The notes: generated by a model not told the origin, from the letters alone. Shown: positions 27,448 through 36,340, numbered from the stretch's first letter. The stretch is 64,000 nt of DNA from Kaiparowitsia implicata GSE-PSE-MK54-09C (GCA_019359435.1 JAHHHI010000070.1:1-64000); one strand, 5' to 3'. A program made the numbers and translations.

Positions 27448-28014
27448 TTAGGGCAGAGACGGGTTTGGCACCGAGGCGGTTGGCACATAGCCTGCAGCTT
27501 CGAGGTGGCGCAGCACCGTGGCGACGCTTTCCTCTAGAGTTTCTTGATCGGTATGGCACTCAACATCGGGATTAGTCGGCACTTCGTAGGGGTCATCAAT
27601 CCCCGTGAAGTGCTTGATTTCTCCTGCGCGCGCCTTTTTGTAAAGTCCTTTTACATCCCGCTGCTCGCACACGGAAAGCGGTGCATTGACAAATACTTCA
27701 ACAAAATCGCCAATGGTTTGCCGCACTTCGGCACGGGCCTGCTCATAGGGAGAAATGGCAGACACCAGCACCACAACCCCATTGCGTGTGAGCAGGTGGG
27801 CCACAAAGCCAATGCGGCGGATGTTTTCGTCGCGATCTTCTTTGCTAAAGCCGAGGCCTTTGGTGAGGTATTGCCGTACGATATCGCCATCCAGCACTTC
27901 GACCTTGAGCCCTCGATGGCGCAACTGCTGCTCTACGGCCATTCGAATGGTGGTTTTGCCGGCTCCACTCAGCCCAGTAAACCACACCGTCACGCCCCGC
28001 TGCTCACTTGTCAT
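27448..28014 (-). CDS. cysC: Adenylylsulfate (APS) kinase
   Basis: CysC phosphorylates adenylyl sulfate to PAPS in sulfate assimilation. The 188-residue protein starts [22 protein letters not shown], with the Walker A motif at about 14-21. It continues with [29 protein letters not shown], the APS-binding FSKEDRD region, and [13 protein letters not shown] and [23 protein letters not shown]. All are strongly conserved in the family. I chose the ATG at 28014; the upstream frame would need a TTG. The gene is monocistronic here; no other sulfate genes are adjacent. Confidence 0.95.
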   Translation of the reverse strand: MTSEQRGVTVWFTGLSGAGKTTIRMAVEQQLRHRGLKVEVLDGDIVRQYLTKGLGFSKEDRDENIRRIGFVAHLLTRNGVVVLVSAISPYEQARAEVRQTIGDFVEVFVNAPLSVCEQRDVKGLYKKARAGEIKHFTGIDDPYEVPTNPDVECHTDQETLEESVATVLRHLEAAGYVPTASVPNPSLP

Positions 28015-28263
28015 TGTGTCCGTAACCCCGTACAAGACTCACCGTAATTTGCCATTCCAGAGGACGGCGGCAACCCCTCGCTGCATGATGGGCAGTAGCC
28101 CCCATACCGCCAGGACGTCATGCCCAGCCTATGGATTTTTTGCTATGGACGTGCCATAGCCGCTGCATGGTTAGAGATCCGTAACGCCGTGGAATTGGAG
28201 TTGAACTCATTCCATGCGCTTGTTCTGGCCTTTGATCAATGCAGCAGTTTTTAATTCTATAGC

Positions 28264-28375
28264 AACGTGAGTTCAAGAGCATGTTTTTAGCCCTGCGCGG
28301 CGGGGCTGAAACCACATACACTGTGCTATCCAAGCCTTTGGCAGCACGGTTTTAGGAATTTATTGAACTGACGTT
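28264..28375. repeat. 112-bp repeat, family C copy 1
   Basis: It starts AACGTGAGTTCAAGAGCATG and ends TTGAACTGACGTT, so the terminal 11 bases are inverted repeats with one mismatch. The inner segment AGCCCTGCGCGGCGGGGCTG is a G+C-rich hairpin. A second copy of nearly equal length lies at 41244-41356, with matching ends and a variant hairpin. The termini resemble those of family B, so the same transposase may have moved both. The remaining sequence between cysC and the next gene (to 28486) shows nothing else. Confidence 0.75.
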
Positions 28376-28486
28376 CTGTAGCATTGTATGACAAGGCTGG
28401 GTGGATGACGCTCGCATCAGGTCGGTGGCGATCGCCCAGATCTATAGCAGAGCGGCATATTTTTTGACTGTCACAAAGAAAAAGAC

Positions 28487-28509
28487 AAAAAAAGAGAGCC
28501 GCGGCTCTC
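28487..28509 (-). terminator. Intrinsic terminator of the 72-residue Cys-rich protein gene
   Basis: On the minus strand GAGAGCC and GGCTCTC pair around CG, and the stem is followed by TTTTTTT. It lies about 20 bases past the stop codon of the gene at 28529. Confidence 0.85.
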
Positions 28510-28528
28510 TCATCAGTTCAATCCGTCA

Positions 28529-28747
28529 TTAATCTTCTGGCTGAATGCCCCCTTCTGGAATCACCCACTTGGGGGGTTCCGTCATTTTTCGGCGGCGGGC
28601 GATTTCGGCAATTTCATGCATTTGGTCAAGTGGCGTATTGCGAATGAAGTTAGAGGCTTGGTCGCGAAACTCCAGGTTGGGACACTTGTCACCCAAAATG
28701 CATCCGTTTTTGCAGGCTTCTGCACAGTTAATCTGTGTCGCTTCCAC
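28529..28747 (-). CDS. Small Cys-rich conserved-looking protein
   Basis: A 72-residue soluble protein with four cysteines packed near the N-terminus in CAEACKNGCILGDKC, which could bind a metal or Fe-S cluster. The C-terminal half is helical (LDQMHEIAEIARRRKM) with a short PPKWVIPEGG tail. I do not recognise the family, but the compact Cys motif, the intact frame and its own terminator argue for a real gene. GGGA lies 10 bases before the ATG. Confidence 0.7.
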   Translation of the reverse strand: MEATQINCAEACKNGCILGDKCPNLEFRDQASNFIRNTPLDQMHEIAEIARRRKMTEPPKWVIPEGGIQPED

Positions 28748-28833
28748 AGCAGTTCCCTCTCAACGATCGATCTATTTGAAATGGTATCGCACGGGTGAGG
28801 TGGGTGTTGGAGATCGGAAGGCTGGGGTGGGGA

Positions 28834-29553
28834 TCAGGTGGCGGCGATCGCCGCTTTGCCTAAATATTCAACCCCTGTCGGCGTGTTGCAGAAGCGACAG
28901 GGCAGCACTTCGACCCCTTGGGCGATCGCCGCGCGAAACAGGGTGCCATAGGTGGGGTCTGCCGCATCGCCTGGGGCAAAGTGGGTGCAGTCGCCCCGGT
29001 TGATGTAGTAGAGCATCACCGCGCGGGTGTGGGGCCGCAGGGCCGTCAGCTCTTGCAGGTGCTTTTGGCCGCGTGTCGTTACCGTATCTGGAAACATCGC
29101 CAGCGTGCCCGACGCCCAGGTGGTGTTCTTCACTTCTACATAGATCGGCAGGTCGCCGCCCGTCAACAAAAAATCGATGCGGCTTTTTTGATCCGTTCCA
29201 TAGCGCACTTCGCCGCGGACGGTCGTGTAGTCACCCAATTCGGGAAACAAATGCGCCTCTAGCGCGGCCTTAATGACTCGGTTGGGTAAGCCTGTGTTCG
29301 CCCCTACGAGCGTGGGCTGGGTGTCGTTGATCTCGATCAGCTCCCAAGTGTAGGCGAGCGATCGCTTGGGGTTGGTACTTTGCGACACCCAGACGCGGTT
29401 GCCAGGTCGATTCACCCCCGTCATCGGCCCAGTGTTGGGGCAGTGCGCCGTCACAATCGCACCATCGTCGAGCTGCACATCGGCAAAAAACCGCTTGTAT
29501 CGCTTAACCAGCGTGCCAGACAGCAACGGGGGAAAGGGGTAGGTAAACGGCAT
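28834..29553 (-). CDS. sfsA: SfsA family protein (DNA/RNA nuclease fold)
   Basis: SfsA proteins have an N-terminal OB-like part and a C-terminal PD-(D/E)XK-like nuclease domain; in E. coli the name comes from sugar-fermentation stimulation. The 239-residue protein shows the family landmarks: LVKRYKRFFADVQLDDGAIVTAHCPNTG (about 14-41), RIDFLLTGGDLPIYVEVKNTT (the catalytic D...EVK, about 121-141) and FPDTVTTRGQKHLQEL. I chose the ATG at 29553; a GTG at 29565 would add 4 residues. The in vivo role in cyanobacteria is unknown. Confidence 0.9.
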   Translation of the reverse strand: MPFTYPFPPLLSGTLVKRYKRFFADVQLDDGAIVTAHCPNTGPMTGVNRPGNRVWVSQSTNPKRSLAYTWELIEINDTQPTLVGANTGLPNRVIKAALEAHLFPELGDYTTVRGEVRYGTDQKSRIDFLLTGGDLPIYVEVKNTTWASGTLAMFPDTVTTRGQKHLQELTALRPHTRAVMLYYINRGDCTHFAPGDAADPTYGTLFRAAIAQGVEVLPCRFCNTPTGVEYLGKAAIAAT

Positions 29554-29591
29554 GGGAAACGACACGACCTATCACACTAATCAAACTAATC

Positions 29592-29661
29592 CATCACCAG
29601 CCAGCCGTCACCAGCCAGCCATCACCAGCCAGCCGTCACCAGCCAGCCGTCACCAGCCAGC
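29592..29661. repeat. Tandem repeat, five 14-bp units, between sfsA and panC-cmk
   Basis: Five adjoining units of C(A/G)TCACCAGCCAGC start at 29592, 29606, 29620, 29634 and 29648. They differ only at the second base, alternating A, G, A, G, G. The near-perfect identity points to recent expansion. The tract lies upstream of sfsA and just downstream of the panC-cmk stop codon. Confidence 0.85.
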
Positions 29662-29685
29662 AACCCCGAATCCAGGCGACCACCC

Positions 29686-31254
29686 CTACCGAACGGCTTC
29701 CTGATAGAGGCTCACAATCGTGTCTACTACTTGATCTACCGTGAGGCGATCGGTGTTGATTTCAACGGCGTCGCTGGCTTTGCGCAGGGGGGCGATCGCC
29801 CGGCTGCTATCCTTTAGGTCGCGCTCATAGATGCTCTGCTCCAGTGATTCTAGGCTGATCTCGGGTTGCCCCTGCTCTTTGAGATCGAGATGGCGACGGC
29901 GGGCACGCTCTTGCACTGAGGCGGTGAGAAAGATTTTGAGTTCTGCATCAGGAAAGACATGGGTGCCAATGTCGCGCCCATCCATCACCACACCGCCCCG
30001 CTTGCCGTAGGCTTGTTGCTGCTGCACCAAGGCTTCGCGCACGGCCTGCTGAGCGGCCACCCCTGACACCTGGGATGTCACCTCAGCGCTGCGAATCTCG
30101 CGCGTCACCTCTTGCCCGTTAATCCAAACTTTTTGCGTGGGGGCGCGCATTTCGGCTTGGTCTTCATTTTCCAACCGAATGTCGCACTGGCTAACGAGTT
30201 CGGCGATCGCCGCCTCATCCGTCAGAGCGATTCCAGAATGTAACACCAGCCAAGTCACGGCTCGATACATGGCCCCGGTATCGAGATACAGCAGCCCCAG
30301 GTCAGCCGCAACCCGGCGAACAACGGTGGATTTGCCAGCCCCGGCGGGGCCATCAATGGCGATGATGGGCTTTCGGGTCGTGAGCAGCACGTTGTCTATC
30401 AGTCGGGCTGGGCCCACGTGAGCGGCGATCGCCAGCAGGCCTTGATCGTTTACTTTTTCTAACGGCTTCATAGTGTGAGGGTGAACCAGATCAACATAGT
30501 GAGGACGCACAGACGGAGTAGTCGCCAGCGTGCTAGCAACTGCATTAATTAATGCCCAACGATCGATAATACCCCGTTTAAATTGCTGCTGAGCGTGACT
30601 TAAGGCGCGATACAGAATTGGGGCCTGCGATCGCTCCTCCGGCGATAGATAGCGATTGCGCGAACTCATCGCCAGTCCATCGGCTTCGCGCACCGTCGGG
30701 CACGATACGACCGTCACGGGCAGGTTCAGATCCTGCACTAGCCGCCGCAAGATCGCCAGCTGTTGGGCGTCTTTTTGGCCAAAATAGGCGCGATCGGGCT
30801 GCACAATGGTAAATAGCTTGGTGACGACGGTGGCCACGCCTTCAAAATGCCCCGGGCGATGGGGGCCACACAGCACCGCCATCATCGCAGGCGGCGGCAA
30901 TACTTGGGTCAACCCGGTGTGGTCTGATCCCGCTGCGAGATCCGCTGAGCCGTAGAGTTCCTCAACGGTGGGCGCAAACACCGCATCGACTCCAGCCGCT
31001 TCGCACAGTTGGCGATCGCCCTCTAGCGTTTGGGGATAGCGATGAAAGTCTTCTTGAGGGCCAAACTGCAGCGGGTTAACAAAAATACTCACTACCACCG
31101 CCCCGCATTCCTGCCGCGCCCGTTTCATCAGGCTCACATGCCCGGCATGGAGTGCACCCATGGTAGGCACTAAGCCTAACCTCTCGGTTCCCATACTCTG
31201 CCGCTGTTGTTGCACATGGCGGCACAATCCGGCAATGGTGGTAAACAGGCGCAT
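29686..31254 (-). CDS. panC/cmk: Bifunctional pantothenate synthetase / cytidylate kinase
   Basis: This fused protein is characteristic of cyanobacteria. The N-terminal PanC part joins pantoate and beta-alanine with ATP: LVPTMGALHAGHVSLMKRAR contains the HIGH-type motif, and KDAQQLAILRRLVQDL and MSSRNRYLSPEER are family motifs. The C-terminal Cmk part (from about residue 293) phosphorylates CMP and dCMP: IAIDGPAGAGKSTVVRR is the P-loop, and MDGRDIGTHVFPDAELKIFLTAS is the signature. The 522-residue length fits the fusion. The gene stands alone on the minus strand. Confidence 0.96.
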   Translation of the reverse strand: MRLFTTIAGLCRHVQQQRQSMGTERLGLVPTMGALHAGHVSLMKRARQECGAVVVSIFVNPLQFGPQEDFHRYPQTLEGDRQLCEAAGVDAVFAPTVEELYGSADLAAGSDHTGLTQVLPPPAMMAVLCGPHRPGHFEGVATVVTKLFTIVQPDRAYFGQKDAQQLAILRRLVQDLNLPVTVVSCPTVREADGLAMSSRNRYLSPEERSQAPILYRALSHAQQQFKRGIIDRWALINAVASTLATTPSVRPHYVDLVHPHTMKPLEKVNDQGLLAIAAHVGPARLIDNVLLTTRKPIIAIDGPAGAGKSTVVRRVAADLGLLYLDTGAMYRAVTWLVLHSGIALTDEAAIAELVSQCDIRLENEDQAEMRAPTQKVWINGQEVTREIRSAEVTSQVSGVAAQQAVREALVQQQQAYGKRGGVVMDGRDIGTHVFPDAELKIFLTASVQERARRRHLDLKEQGQPEISLESLEQSIYERDLKDSSRAIAPLRKASDAVEINTDRLTVDQVVDTIVSLYQEAVR

Positions 31255-31334
31255 GTTTTCCTCCAGGAACGTAATTGCCGCATTCCAACCTACCCTATCG
31301 CACTCCGCAGGCCGGATGCTTGCCTAGCGCAGCG

Positions 31335-32117
31335 CTATCGCAATCGGGCGATCGCCCCAATATAGGGCGGTTCGGCCTCACTGCCGACCTGGCAAGCAGT
31401 GCGATCCACCGCGATCAAATCCTCTCCCCAAATTACTTTACCGAGGGCAACCGCCGTGCCCCGGTCAGGTTTCCAATCCAGGCTGATAAATTTTTGATCG
31501 CCATCAACGACCGCACCGTGGAACAGATGCCCAATGCAAAAATACACATCTTGCAGCACCAACGGCACAGAGGGGCGATGCAGTTGCCCGCGAGAGTTGG
31601 CGCTGCGAGCTTTATAGTGCGATCGCGGAAACAACCCATACAGATTTTTGAGAGACGCCGAAATCAGCGGTTCGCCTTTGAGCTGAGTGCGCTTCAGCGC
31701 CCCAACCGAGATGCAGCAATCCACCTCTGCTAACAGCGCTGGCGCCACCATCGACTTAAACCGGACGGGCTCCGGCGATTGGTTGAGATACTCCTGCAGC
31801 GGTAACGTATCGGCATCCACCAGCTGCATCCCCTCATCCAGCAGAGCATACAGCCCGTTGCGGCTGGCAATATCCGCCAGCGCCACCGGAGAGCAGACCC
31901 CTTCTACAATCACAATGTCTGCCGCCGGACTAGCCGCCCGCAGTCCCCGCAGCACGGCCCCTAATACCCCCATGCTGACGGTAGCTGGTGGCCCCACGGG
32001 ATAGCCCAGATTGGGTTTCACCAAAATTTTGCGAGCGGCGATCGCCCGCTTCGGCGGCGCATACTCAAACGCATGAGCATCGGCCACCTGCACCGTCTGA
32101 TCCAGCGAACTTACCAT
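31335..32117 (-). CDS. DUF362-type protein
   Basis: A 260-residue protein with the DUF362 pattern. ILVKPNLGYP (about 31-40) is followed by VSMGVLGAVLRGLRAASPAADIVIVEGV, and VDCCISVGALKRTQLKGEPLISASLKNLYGLFPRSHY contains the conserved K...T...SLKN segment. DUF362 domains often occur with Fe-S ferredoxin domains, but no ferredoxin motif is present here. The function is unknown. It ends 16 bases after the mntC-like gene begins its 3' neighbourhood on the same strand, so readthrough from mntC is possible. Confidence 0.8.
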   Translation of the reverse strand: MVSSLDQTVQVADAHAFEYAPPKRAIAARKILVKPNLGYPVGPPATVSMGVLGAVLRGLRAASPAADIVIVEGVCSPVALADIASRNGLYALLDEGMQLVDADTLPLQEYLNQSPEPVRFKSMVAPALLAEVDCCISVGALKRTQLKGEPLISASLKNLYGLFPRSHYKARSANSRGQLHRPSVPLVLQDVYFCIGHLFHGAVVDGDQKFISLDWKPDRGTAVALGKVIWGEDLIAVDRTACQVGSEAEPPYIGAIARLR

Positions 32118-32133
32118 TGATATCGAATCCTAA

Positions 32134-33135
32134 TCACTCTTCGGCCCCTGCAAAGGGCACACAGCGTCCCCCTAACCCCTCTGCAATCACACAGGTGTTG
32201 TATTCCACCATTCCTTGATAGCTGCCGGAGGGCGTCCCCTGCTGCCCAATACCATCTGCAATCAAGACTCGATCCGAAATCTCTACATTGGCCTCATTCG
32301 CCACCGTCGCCAGCACGCGATCATTCGATGTGAGCTCAGCAAACACAGTCGGGATGTTTGCCGCCTGAATTGACTCAGACAAGCGTCTGACCTGCGCCGC
32401 TGTGGGCTCTTGCTCTGTGGTCAGCCCCAGCAGAGTGCCTTCCACGGTAAACCCATAGGCTCGGGCGTAATAGTTCATGGCGTCATGGGTGGTCACAAGG
32501 CGGCGCTGATTTTCGGGAATTGTGGCAATTTGTTCAGGAATCCAGGCATGGAGCTGCTCTAGCTCAGCCGTGAGGTCAGCCGCGCGGGCGGCATACTGCG
32601 CCGCATTATCCGGATCAATCTCTGTCAGGGTTTCGGTAATCAGCGCCACCATGCGTATTCCGTTCGCCACATCATGCCAGATGTGAGGGTCGGGTTCCAA
32701 TGCCCCAGTGTCTTGCACTTCAATGGTGTCTTCTACGGCCACCTCATGCACCGCTACCTTGGGGGCGTTGGTGCGGGTGGCTTCTACCATTTGAATCACC
32801 GACGGCTCAAAGTTCATCCCAGCATAGAATGTGGCATCAGCCTGCTCAATAGCGCGGCGATCGGCAGGCGTCGCCTCATAGGTGTGGGGATCTCGATCGT
32901 AGTCAATTAGGCAAGCCAGATCTACCGCATCGTCTGCCACCTGCTCCACCATGCTGCACAGCACGCTGTAGGATGCGACTACGCTGAGGCGCGAGTTGGC
33001 TGCAGTCTCGCCAGTCTGCGGCGTTGATGAGAACCCGCAGCCAGCCACAAGCGCCAAAGACAGTGTCGCAAGAGGGATACGAAACCGAAAGCGACCTCGG
33101 CGTAACAGTGCAATCCAGATTTGCCGTAAATTCAT
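32134..33135 (-). CDS. mntC: Manganese ABC transporter substrate-binding lipoprotein
   Basis: A cluster A-I binding protein for Mn or Zn. The 333-residue precursor has a basic start, a hydrophobic segment and the lipobox LVAGC near residue 32. Likely metal ligands are His in DRDPHTYEATP, His in PDPHIWHD, Glu in FAELTSND and Asp in LIADGIG. This His-His-Glu-Asp set matches manganese and zinc binders, and the lack of a long His-rich loop favours manganese. Paired Cys in YNTC...GGRC may form the disulfide described for cyanobacterial MntC. I chose the ATG at 33135 over a GTG two codons earlier. Unlike the usual mntCAB order, it is transcribed away from mntAB. Confidence 0.88.
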   Translation of the reverse strand: MNLRQIWIALLRRGRFRFRIPLATLSLALVAGCGFSSTPQTGETAANSRLSVVASYSVLCSMVEQVADDAVDLACLIDYDRDPHTYEATPADRRAIEQADATFYAGMNFEPSVIQMVEATRTNAPKVAVHEVAVEDTIEVQDTGALEPDPHIWHDVANGIRMVALITETLTEIDPDNAAQYAARAADLTAELEQLHAWIPEQIATIPENQRRLVTTHDAMNYYARAYGFTVEGTLLGLTTEQEPTAAQVRRLSESIQAANIPTVFAELTSNDRVLATVANEANVEISDRVLIADGIGQQGTPSGSYQGMVEYNTCVIAEGLGGRCVPFAGAEE

Positions 33136-33709
33136 CAGCACAGTCTCTTCATTTAGATACTTATAGTAGATGCTTACTCAGAATTTCTCTCATTAAGTAA
33201 TGACGCTAAGGCGCCTTCGTTTTGGGTGATTCCAGCGATGCAGCCTTTGAAACATGGGGGCAGCAGACTTCAAAATCCCCCCATCATGCTCTCACCTCCA
33301 GTTCGTTAGGAGGATGAACCTGAGAAGGAATCAATGCTTTATAGAGGGATGACCATTGGAAACGCTCTCTCAAACATCGCTCCAACGGTTTACTCCATCT
33401 CTTAAACATATAGCCGAGCTGCGCTCCGTTGCATCCGCCGTTGATACCGCGTTTCGCCCTGCAAGGATGGGGCTGCCCAGATACAGTCGGCGTCGAGGAC
33501 ACAGGTTTACACTCTTGCGGACGACCTTGCCATACCGGAATTGCTCTGAGTGGTTTATCCCTTGCGCCTCTTGGCTCTATCGCTAGGAATAGCGAACCAA
33601 AGGAGAGTTGATCTACCTAGTGCATTGATTTAGGCGAAATGTTAGAGTCGTATTGTTATTTCATTTTTATCTCATTTTCTCTTCATTGTCTATTCACAAT
33701 TGCTAAATC
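33136..33709. other. Divergent mntC / mntAB control region
   Basis: These 574 bases contain both promoters. Next to mntC, GCTTACT and AGTAA flank an A+T-rich 20-base core (about 33170-33200). Next to mntA, three CAT-ending pyrimidine strings (TTTCATTTTTATCTCATTTT and so on, 33658-33690) resemble direct repeats. Either could bind a Mn regulator such as ManR, but I cannot identify a known site. The middle part (33284-33600) has open frames on both strands without recognisable protein character; it may be an old insertion. Confidence 0.4.
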
Positions 33710-34429
33710 ATGCTGCAAGTACAAGGGTTATCTGTTTCCTATCGCGACGTATTGGCGCTCCAAAATATCAATTGTGAAGTGGCGCCAGGGGAACTGGTGG
33801 GCATTGTGGGGCCAAACGGGGCTGGCAAAAGCACGATGGTGAAAGCAATGCTGGGGCTTGTCAATTCTGCGGCTGGCAGCATCCAGTTTTGTGGTCTTCC
33901 CCTCAGTCGTCAGCTCTTGCAGGTGGCCTATGTGCCCCAGCGATCGCAAATTGATTGGGATTACCCCATCACGGTGTGGCATGTGGCGATGATGGCGCGT
34001 ACAGTTCATGCAGGGCTATTCCGTCGTCCCTCTCGGCAGTCGCGAGAGCTGGTGCAAGCAGCGTTGGAGCGGGTGGGAATGTATGAGTTGCGCGATCGCC
34101 GCATTGGTGAATTATCAGGCGGTCAGCAGCAGCGCGTCTTCATTGCGCGAGCGCTGGCGAAGCAGGCCAACCTGCTCATTTTCGACGAACCCTTTACGGG
34201 GGTCGATCGCAAGACCGAAGACATTATTTTTGACGTGTTTCACGAACTCAAAGCCCAAGCTAAAACGCTGCTCGTGATCAACCACGACCTAGGCGAAACC
34301 CTCAACCACTACGACCGCATTATGCTGCTTAATAAACAAGTGATTGCGGTAGGCCCTAAAGAAGTCGTGATGACGGCGCAAAACCTGCAGGCTGCCTACG
34401 GCGATGCGCTCAAATTTGCAGCGGCCTAA
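33710..34429 (+). CDS. mntA: Manganese ABC transporter ATP-binding protein
   Basis: The 239-residue ATPase shows all motifs: Walker A GPNGAGKST (about 37-45), Q-loop in AYVPQRSQIDWDYP, signature LSGGQQQRVFIARAL, Walker B LLIFDEPF and a switch His in INHDLG. The AYVPQRSxIDWDYPITV string is diagnostic of the Mn/Zn/Fe (MntA/SitB/TroB) branch. mntB follows 17 bases downstream, so they form an operon. Confidence 0.93.
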   Translation: MLQVQGLSVSYRDVLALQNINCEVAPGELVGIVGPNGAGKSTMVKAMLGLVNSAAGSIQFCGLPLSRQLLQVAYVPQRSQIDWDYPITVWHVAMMARTVHAGLFRRPSRQSRELVQAALERVGMYELRDRRIGELSGGQQQRVFIARALAKQANLLIFDEPFTGVDRKTEDIIFDVFHELKAQAKTLLVINHDLGETLNHYDRIMLLNKQVIAVGPKEVVMTAQNLQAAYGDALKFAAA

Positions 34430-34446
34430 TTCAGCCTTAACTCCCC

Positions 34447-35325
34447 ATGATTGACCTGCTTTTAGAGCCGCTTGGGTTTGAATTTATGCGCAATGCCCTA
34501 ACGATGGGGGTGCTGCTGGGTGTGCTGTGTGCCGTTGTAGGCAGTTACATGATCGTGCAGCAAATGGGCATGATGGGCGACATGATCTCCCACTCGGTGA
34601 TGGCGGGTTTGCCCATTTCTGTATATCTAGGTCTGCCGCTGTCTGTAGGGGCGCTGGCGGCTGGGGTGCTGAGTGCGATCGCCCTTTCAGGGATCGAATC
34701 TCAGTCACGCCTTAAAATGGATTCCGTGATGGCGCTAATTCTGGCCTCGTTTCTGGCCATTGGCACCATGCTTGTTACGATTCTGCCTGGTGCCAACCGC
34801 ATTGACCTGATTCATGTCTTGTTTGGTAATATTCTGGGTGTCAACATAGCGGATCTACGTCTGACATTTAGCATCACCGTATTGATTCTGGTTGCCGTCT
34901 TTTCATTTTATAAAGAGCTATTGTTCTACACCTTCGATCCAGTCGGTGCCCAGGCAGGCGGAATGCCAGTGCGTTGGTATTACCTAGGCATGGTTACGGC
35001 CATCAGCTTAACTGTGGTTGCTAACCTCCAAACTGTCGGTGTGCTACTAGTCATCGCTATGTTAGTTGCCCCAGGCATGACTGCGTATCTATTGGTTAAT
35101 GAGTTGCATCACATGATGCTGCTAGGAACGTTGTTTGGTGCGCTGTCAGGCATTATGGGCATGTATCTTAGTTATTATCTGAATGTGCCATCGGGCGCCG
35201 CGATCGTCTTAGTCTCATTCAGTCTGTTTTTAGTCACGTTTTTGCTCAGCCCTACTCAGGGCTTGCTGACACAATCTGGAATGACGCAACAGCTCACCCA
35301 GCAGTTGCGGCGAATTTGGCGCTGA
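34447..35325 (+). CDS. mntB: Manganese ABC transporter permease
   Basis: A 292-residue polytopic permease of the ZnuB/MntB/SitC family with eight or nine hydrophobic helices. Family motifs include FEFMRNALTMGVLLGVLCAVVGSYMIVQQM, MGDMISHSVMAGLP (metal path, with the conserved His), and LLVIAMLVAPGMTAYLL in the second half. It pairs with the ATPase 17 bases upstream and the divergent mntC to form a complete manganese uptake system. A 131-bp MITE lies immediately after the stop codon. Confidence 0.93.
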   Translation: MIDLLLEPLGFEFMRNALTMGVLLGVLCAVVGSYMIVQQMGMMGDMISHSVMAGLPISVYLGLPLSVGALAAGVLSAIALSGIESQSRLKMDSVMALILASFLAIGTMLVTILPGANRIDLIHVLFGNILGVNIADLRLTFSITVLILVAVFSFYKELLFYTFDPVGAQAGGMPVRWYYLGMVTAISLTVVANLQTVGVLLVIAMLVAPGMTAYLLVNELHHMMLLGTLFGALSGIMGMYLSYYLNVPSGAAIVLVSFSLFLVTFLLSPTQGLLTQSGMTQQLTQQLRRIWR

Positions 35326-35333
35326 AGCTAGAT

Positions 35334-35464
35334 CTAGGGAGCTGTCATCAATTAGCCGCTAATGGCCCAGAAATCAACGGTCACAGCTTCTAGCCTGTTT
35401 TTGGATCGGGCGTGGCAACGCTCATAGCATAAGACTTTTGATCCGAATTGATGACACGCCCTAG
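35334..35464. repeat. 131-bp MITE-like element, family A copy 2
   Basis: This is the same length as the copy at 8219-8349 and about 80% identical. The ends, CTAGGGAGCTGTCATCAATT and GAATTGATGACACGCCCTAG, are inverted repeats. The right end read on the minus strand, TAGGGCGTGTCATCAA, is identical to the edge of the IS5-type remnant at 46419-46434. The element starts 8 bases after the mntB stop codon. Confidence 0.85.
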
Positions 35465-35592
35465 GAAAGATAAAAACTTGGTGCCCTTCATCCAGTCGGG
35501 ATGCAGAGCGATTGGCCCAACCTGCCACCACCGCCCTGCAAACCCACCTCACCGCCCAAACCCTCATCGCCTGTCTTCCTGCCACTCTCTAA

Positions 35593-35648
35593 CACCCATC
35601 CACCCATCCACCCATCCACCCATCTACTCATCCACCCATCCACTCAAC
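35593..35648. repeat. Tandem repeat, seven 8-bp units, in the leader of the next gene
   Basis: The unit CACCCATC occurs five times perfectly and twice with changes (TACTCATC, CACTCAAC) in the 56 bases right before the ATG at 35651. It therefore replaces a normal ribosome binding site region. Copy-number change by slippage would alter the leader length of this gene. Confidence 0.8.
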
Positions 35649-35650
35649 CC

Positions 35651-36316
35651 ATGACCCACTCTCCCACCTCCCGTACCCAAGTCAAGCGCGTCCCCCAGCG
35701 GGCCAGCTACGATCCCCATCAGGTCTACAACATCCTCGATGAAGGGCTGGTCTGCCACCTGGGCTTTGTCGTAGAAGGGCAGCCCTTTGTGATTCCCACC
35801 GCCTATGGCCGTTTGGAGGATAAACTCTACATCCACGGTTCCCCCGCTAGCCGCATGCTGCGCACCCTTGATCAGGGGGTGGAGGTCTGCCTGACGGTGA
35901 CGCTGCTGGATGGGCTGGTGCTGGCGCGTTCGGCCTTTCACCACTCGATGAACTACCGCTCGGTGGTGCTGTTTGGCACCGCCACTCGGGTGGATGACCC
36001 GACGGAAAAGCTGACGGCGCTAAAAGCGTTTACCGACCATGTGGTGCCCGATCGCTGGGGCGAGGTGCGCCCTCCCAATCCTCAGGAACTGGCCGGAACT
36101 CTGGTGCTGGCCTTGGCGATCGCCGAAGCCTCGGCCAAGGTACGCACTGGCCCACCGATTGATGCGCCGGAAGATTATGCGCTGCCGGTTTGGGCAGGGG
36201 AGATTCCGCTGCGGCTGACGGCGGCGGCTCCGGTGGCGGATGATCGGTGTTTGCCGCAGCTTGAGGTACCAAGCTATGCGGTGGCCTATAAACGGGTAGG
36301 CCAATGCCATGTATAG
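35651..36316 (+). CDS. Pyridoxamine 5'-phosphate oxidase family protein
   Basis: A 221-residue split-barrel protein. QRASYDPHQVYNILDEGLVCHLGFVVEGQPFVIPTAYGRLEDKLYIHGSPASRML (about 16-70) and the central SAFHHSMNYRSVVLFGTA are typical of the FMN-binding PNPOx-like group, whose members often sit in general detoxification or stress loci. The C-terminal part ends with PIDAPEDYALPVWAGEIPL. I start at 35651 because the family motif begins soon after it; the frame upstream encodes only the 8-bp repeat. A fragment of a paralogous gene lies at 38769. Confidence 0.85.
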   Translation: MTHSPTSRTQVKRVPQRASYDPHQVYNILDEGLVCHLGFVVEGQPFVIPTAYGRLEDKLYIHGSPASRMLRTLDQGVEVCLTVTLLDGLVLARSAFHHSMNYRSVVLFGTATRVDDPTEKLTALKAFTDHVVPDRWGEVRPPNPQELAGTLVLALAIAEASAKVRTGPPIDAPEDYALPVWAGEIPLRLTAAAPVADDRCLPQLEVPSYAVAYKRVGQCHV

Positions 36317-36340
36317 GCTCGGCCAACTAGCTGCTAAGCG

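Noticed and set aside
29592-29661. Possible CRISPR array
   Set aside because: The 14-bp units adjoin directly without spacers. The other tandem tracts (13304, 24224, 35593) also lack spacers, and no cas genes are present.
33284-33502. 72-codon minus-strand frame in the mntC-mntA spacer, possibly a transposase piece
   Set aside because: The basic, Arg/Trp-rich sequence hints at a mobile-element tail, but I cannot match it to any family with confidence.
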